Position numbers and translations under genes: made by a program. Shown here one piece after another: positions 62,414-64,000 of a DNA stretch of 64,000 bases. The notes beneath the pieces were generated by a model that ran no database searches, was not told the origin of the DNA, and was given only the letters and a program-made list of their open reading frames with translations. Numbering within the stretch: the first letter of the stretch is position 1; each line of letters begins with the position of its first letter. Origin of the DNA: Achromobacter seleniivolatilans (GTDB taxonomy: Bacteria > Pseudomonadota > Gammaproteobacteria > Burkholderiales > Burkholderiaceae_B); the NCBI RefSeq assembly GCF_030864005.1, contig NZ_CP132976.1:5518001-5582000 (forward strand). Direction: 5' to 3'.

Positions 62414-63841
62414 TCAAGGCAGCAAGCGGCCGGGATTGAAGAGATTGGCGGGATCAAACGTGTTTTTCAGCGCATGCATCATGGCCAGTTCAACGGGCGA
62501 TTTGTAGTGCGCCATTTCTGCCAGGGACGTGCGGCCCACGCCGTGTTCGGCGCTGAACGTGCCGCCCAGTGCATCGGACACATCGTTGACGGCGCGGCGG
62601 ATGGCCGCGGCCATGGCGTCGCGTTCGGGCAGCGCGTTCCAGGCGTCGAACGTGAAGAAGGGAATGAAATGGACATTGCCGTCGCCCAGGTGAGCCACGA
62701 TCAGCACGGGCAGGCCGGGAACCAGGCGCCGCACGGCTTGCGTCGCGTCTTCAATGAAGCGCGGCACGCAGGACACGGGCACGGCGCTGTCCGTGGTCAG
62801 ACCCACGCCGGCTTTCTTATTGCCTTCGGACACGCTGTGGCGCACTTCCCACAGGGCGGCGCGCTGCGTGTCGTTGCTTGCAACCACCGCGTCGTGCAGC
62901 AGGCCTTGTTCCGACGCTTGCTCAAGGATCTGTTGCAGCAGGTCTTGCAGTTCAGCGCTATTGCCGGTGTCGGACAGTTCAACCAGCACATGCCAGGGAT
63001 GCTTGCCCGCCAGCGGATTCTTGCGGCCCGGCACGTGCTCCATCACGATGTCCAGCTGATTGATGTCGATCATTTCAAAGGCCGACAGACGCGAACCGCA
63101 AGCGCGCTGGAACAGGCCAAGAATGTCCAGCGCGGCTTGGGGGCTGTCTGGCGCCAGCCACGCCACGGCGTGAGCCGTGGGCAGCGGATGCAGCTTCAAT
63201 ACCGCGGCCGTGACGATGCCCATCGTGCCTTCGGCGCCAATGAACAGATGTTTAAGGTCAAAGCCGGTGTTGTTCTTGCGCAGGGCGGTCAGGCCGTTCC
63301 AGATGGCGCCATCTGGCAGCACGACTTCCAGGCCCAGGATGTTGTCGCGCGTGTTGCCGTAACGCAGCACGCCGGTGCCGCCAGCGTTGGTGGCGATGGT
63401 GCCGCCGATTTGGCATGAGCCTTCGGCGCCCAAGCTGATCGGGTACAAGCGGCCTTCGGCAGCGGCAGCGTTTTGCACCGTGGCCAGCACGCAGCCCGCT
63501 TCGACTTCCATGGAATTGTTGGCGGCGTCGACCCGGCGCACACGGCGCATACGGGACAAGTTGACGATGACAGGCGGCACACCCGTCGCGGCTGGTACGG
63601 AGCCGCCGCACAAGCTGGTGTTGCCGCCCTGCGGCAGCACTGGCGTTGCGTGCGCGTTGCAAAGGCGCACGATGTCGGCGACCTGCTGCGTATTGCCCGG
63701 CAGGGCGACGCATAGCGCCGGCCCCTTGTACCGGCCGCGCCAATCTTCGACGTAGCCCGCCGTGTCGGCCTCGGAATGAAGGATGGCGTCCGCGCCCAGG
63801 GCTTGGGTCAACGCGTCTAGCAGGGTGATGCCGTTGGTCAT
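62414..63841 (-). CDS. FAD-binding D-2-hydroxyacid dehydrogenase (GlcD/D2HGDH family)
   Basis: 475-residue VAO-type flavoenzyme. Residues 40-220 form the FAD-binding domain with PLPQGGNTSLCGGSV-type motif (VLPQGGNTSLCGGSVP) and GCQIGGTIATNAGG-type motif (GSCQIGGTIATNAGGTG); the C-terminal domain has VLIVAHLGDGNVHF, where the histidines bind the metal, and ends FSAEHGVGRTSLAEM...LFNPGRLLP. It oxidises a D-2-hydroxy acid to a 2-oxo acid. First gene of the operon with ABC transporter and DapA-type lyase. Confidence 0.9.
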   Translation of the reverse strand: MTNGITLLDALTQALGADAILHSEADTAGYVEDWRGRYKGPALCVALPGNTQQVADIVRLCNAHATPVLPQGGNTSLCGGSVPAATGVPPVIVNLSRMRRVRRVDAANNSMEVEAGCVLATVQNAAAAEGRLYPISLGAEGSCQIGGTIATNAGGTGVLRYGNTRDNILGLEVVLPDGAIWNGLTALRKNNTGFDLKHLFIGAEGTMGIVTAAVLKLHPLPTAHAVAWLAPDSPQAALDILGLFQRACGSRLSAFEMIDINQLDIVMEHVPGRKNPLAGKHPWHVLVELSDTGNSAELQDLLQQILEQASEQGLLHDAVVASNDTQRAALWEVRHSVSEGNKKAGVGLTTDSAVPVSCVPRFIEDATQAVRRLVPGLPVLIVAHLGDGNVHFIPFFTFDAWNALPERDAMAAAIRRAVNDVSDALGGTFSAEHGVGRTSLAEMAHYKSPVELAMMHALKNTFDPANLFNPGRLLP

Positions 63842-64000
63842 GTCTGTGGTCCTGAATGGATCTTGGGGTTGTCAGAACCCCGAGTTCATTAGGGCACAGC
63901 ATACGATTACTTAAATCGCTTTTCGATTTGATTAATCGTATTTCAATTGATTCTAGGGTATATCCTAGGGGTGAAACGGTCTGATCCCACGGCAGCGGGC
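63842..64000. promoter_or_regulatory. Palindromic promoter region upstream of the GlcD-like gene
   Basis: A nested dyad: TACGATTA (63902-63909) pairs with TAATCGTA (63933-63940), and inside it AAATCG-CTTTT-CGATTT (63913-63929). Nearby CTAGG-N6-CCTAG (63953-63968). The AT-rich character and symmetry fit an operator for the leftward operon and possibly for a rightward gene beyond the window edge. Confidence 0.55.

Overview
The window looks like chromosome from a GC-rich betaproteobacterium of the Alcaligenaceae (Achromobacter/Bordetella type). The evidence is high GC at third codon positions, several Bug/TctC-type periplasmic binding proteins, many LysR regulators, a general amino-acid Aap transporter and a LysR-linked MexEF-OprN-like efflux pump. 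Genus assignment is inference from gene content. No rRNA, tRNA, CRISPR array, IS element or prophage was seen. Coding density is high, and most genes sit in tight operons with 1-8 base overlaps.

Layout. 1-9.8 kb: the start of ppc (cut by the window edge), queC, an OmpR-type regulator with a pseudo-receiver, an MFS permease and GNAT pair, a LysR-AraC pair, ilvD and another LysR gene. 9.9-24.6 kb: a large catabolic island. One minus-strand operon encodes a LIV-type ABC transporter (binding protein, two permeases, two ATPases), a short-chain dehydrogenase, a fused alpha-beta E1, a VOC protein, E2 and E3 of a 2-oxoacid dehydrogenase-type complex. Divergent from it lie a second short-chain dehydrogenase and a FadR-type GntR regulator, followed by a SAF-domain oxidoreductase. 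Two GntR-like half-palindromic sites exactly 21 bp apart lie in the divergent promoter. 24.7-30.6 kb: small enzymes (deoxynucleotidase, ThpR, M24 peptidase), a GlxA-type regulator, a stand-alone CheD with a repetitive tail, and ftsEX. 30.9-36.3 kb: aapJQMP and a Bug protein.

36.4-45.2 kb: a gentisate operon (3-hydroxybenzoate 6-hydroxylase-like, gentisate dioxygenase, maleylpyruvate isomerase, fumarylpyruvate hydrolase) with unexpected partners: a PchB/chorismate-mutase-like protein, an FAD oxidoreductase and two binding proteins without permeases. A LysR gene is divergent. 45.2-53.6 kb: a membrane protein, a lone RHH antitoxin, then a three-gene RND efflux operon with a divergent LysR. 53.8-56.8 kb: AI-2E-family permease, a PhyH dioxygenase and IclR. 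56.8-57.4 kb: a structured, gene-free stretch. 57.4-63.8 kb: an operon with a GlcD-like dehydrogenase, a polyamine-type ABC transporter whose two permeases are fused into one protein, and a DapA-family lyase.

The most interesting points are the uncharacterised island at 9.9-24.6 kb (unknown substrate imported, oxidised and cleaved by a dedicated 2-oxoacid dehydrogenase-like complex), the lone PchB-like gene inside a gentisate operon, the fused PotB-PotC permease operon, and a recurring architecture in which a strong hairpin follows the binding-protein gene in three unrelated ABC operons.
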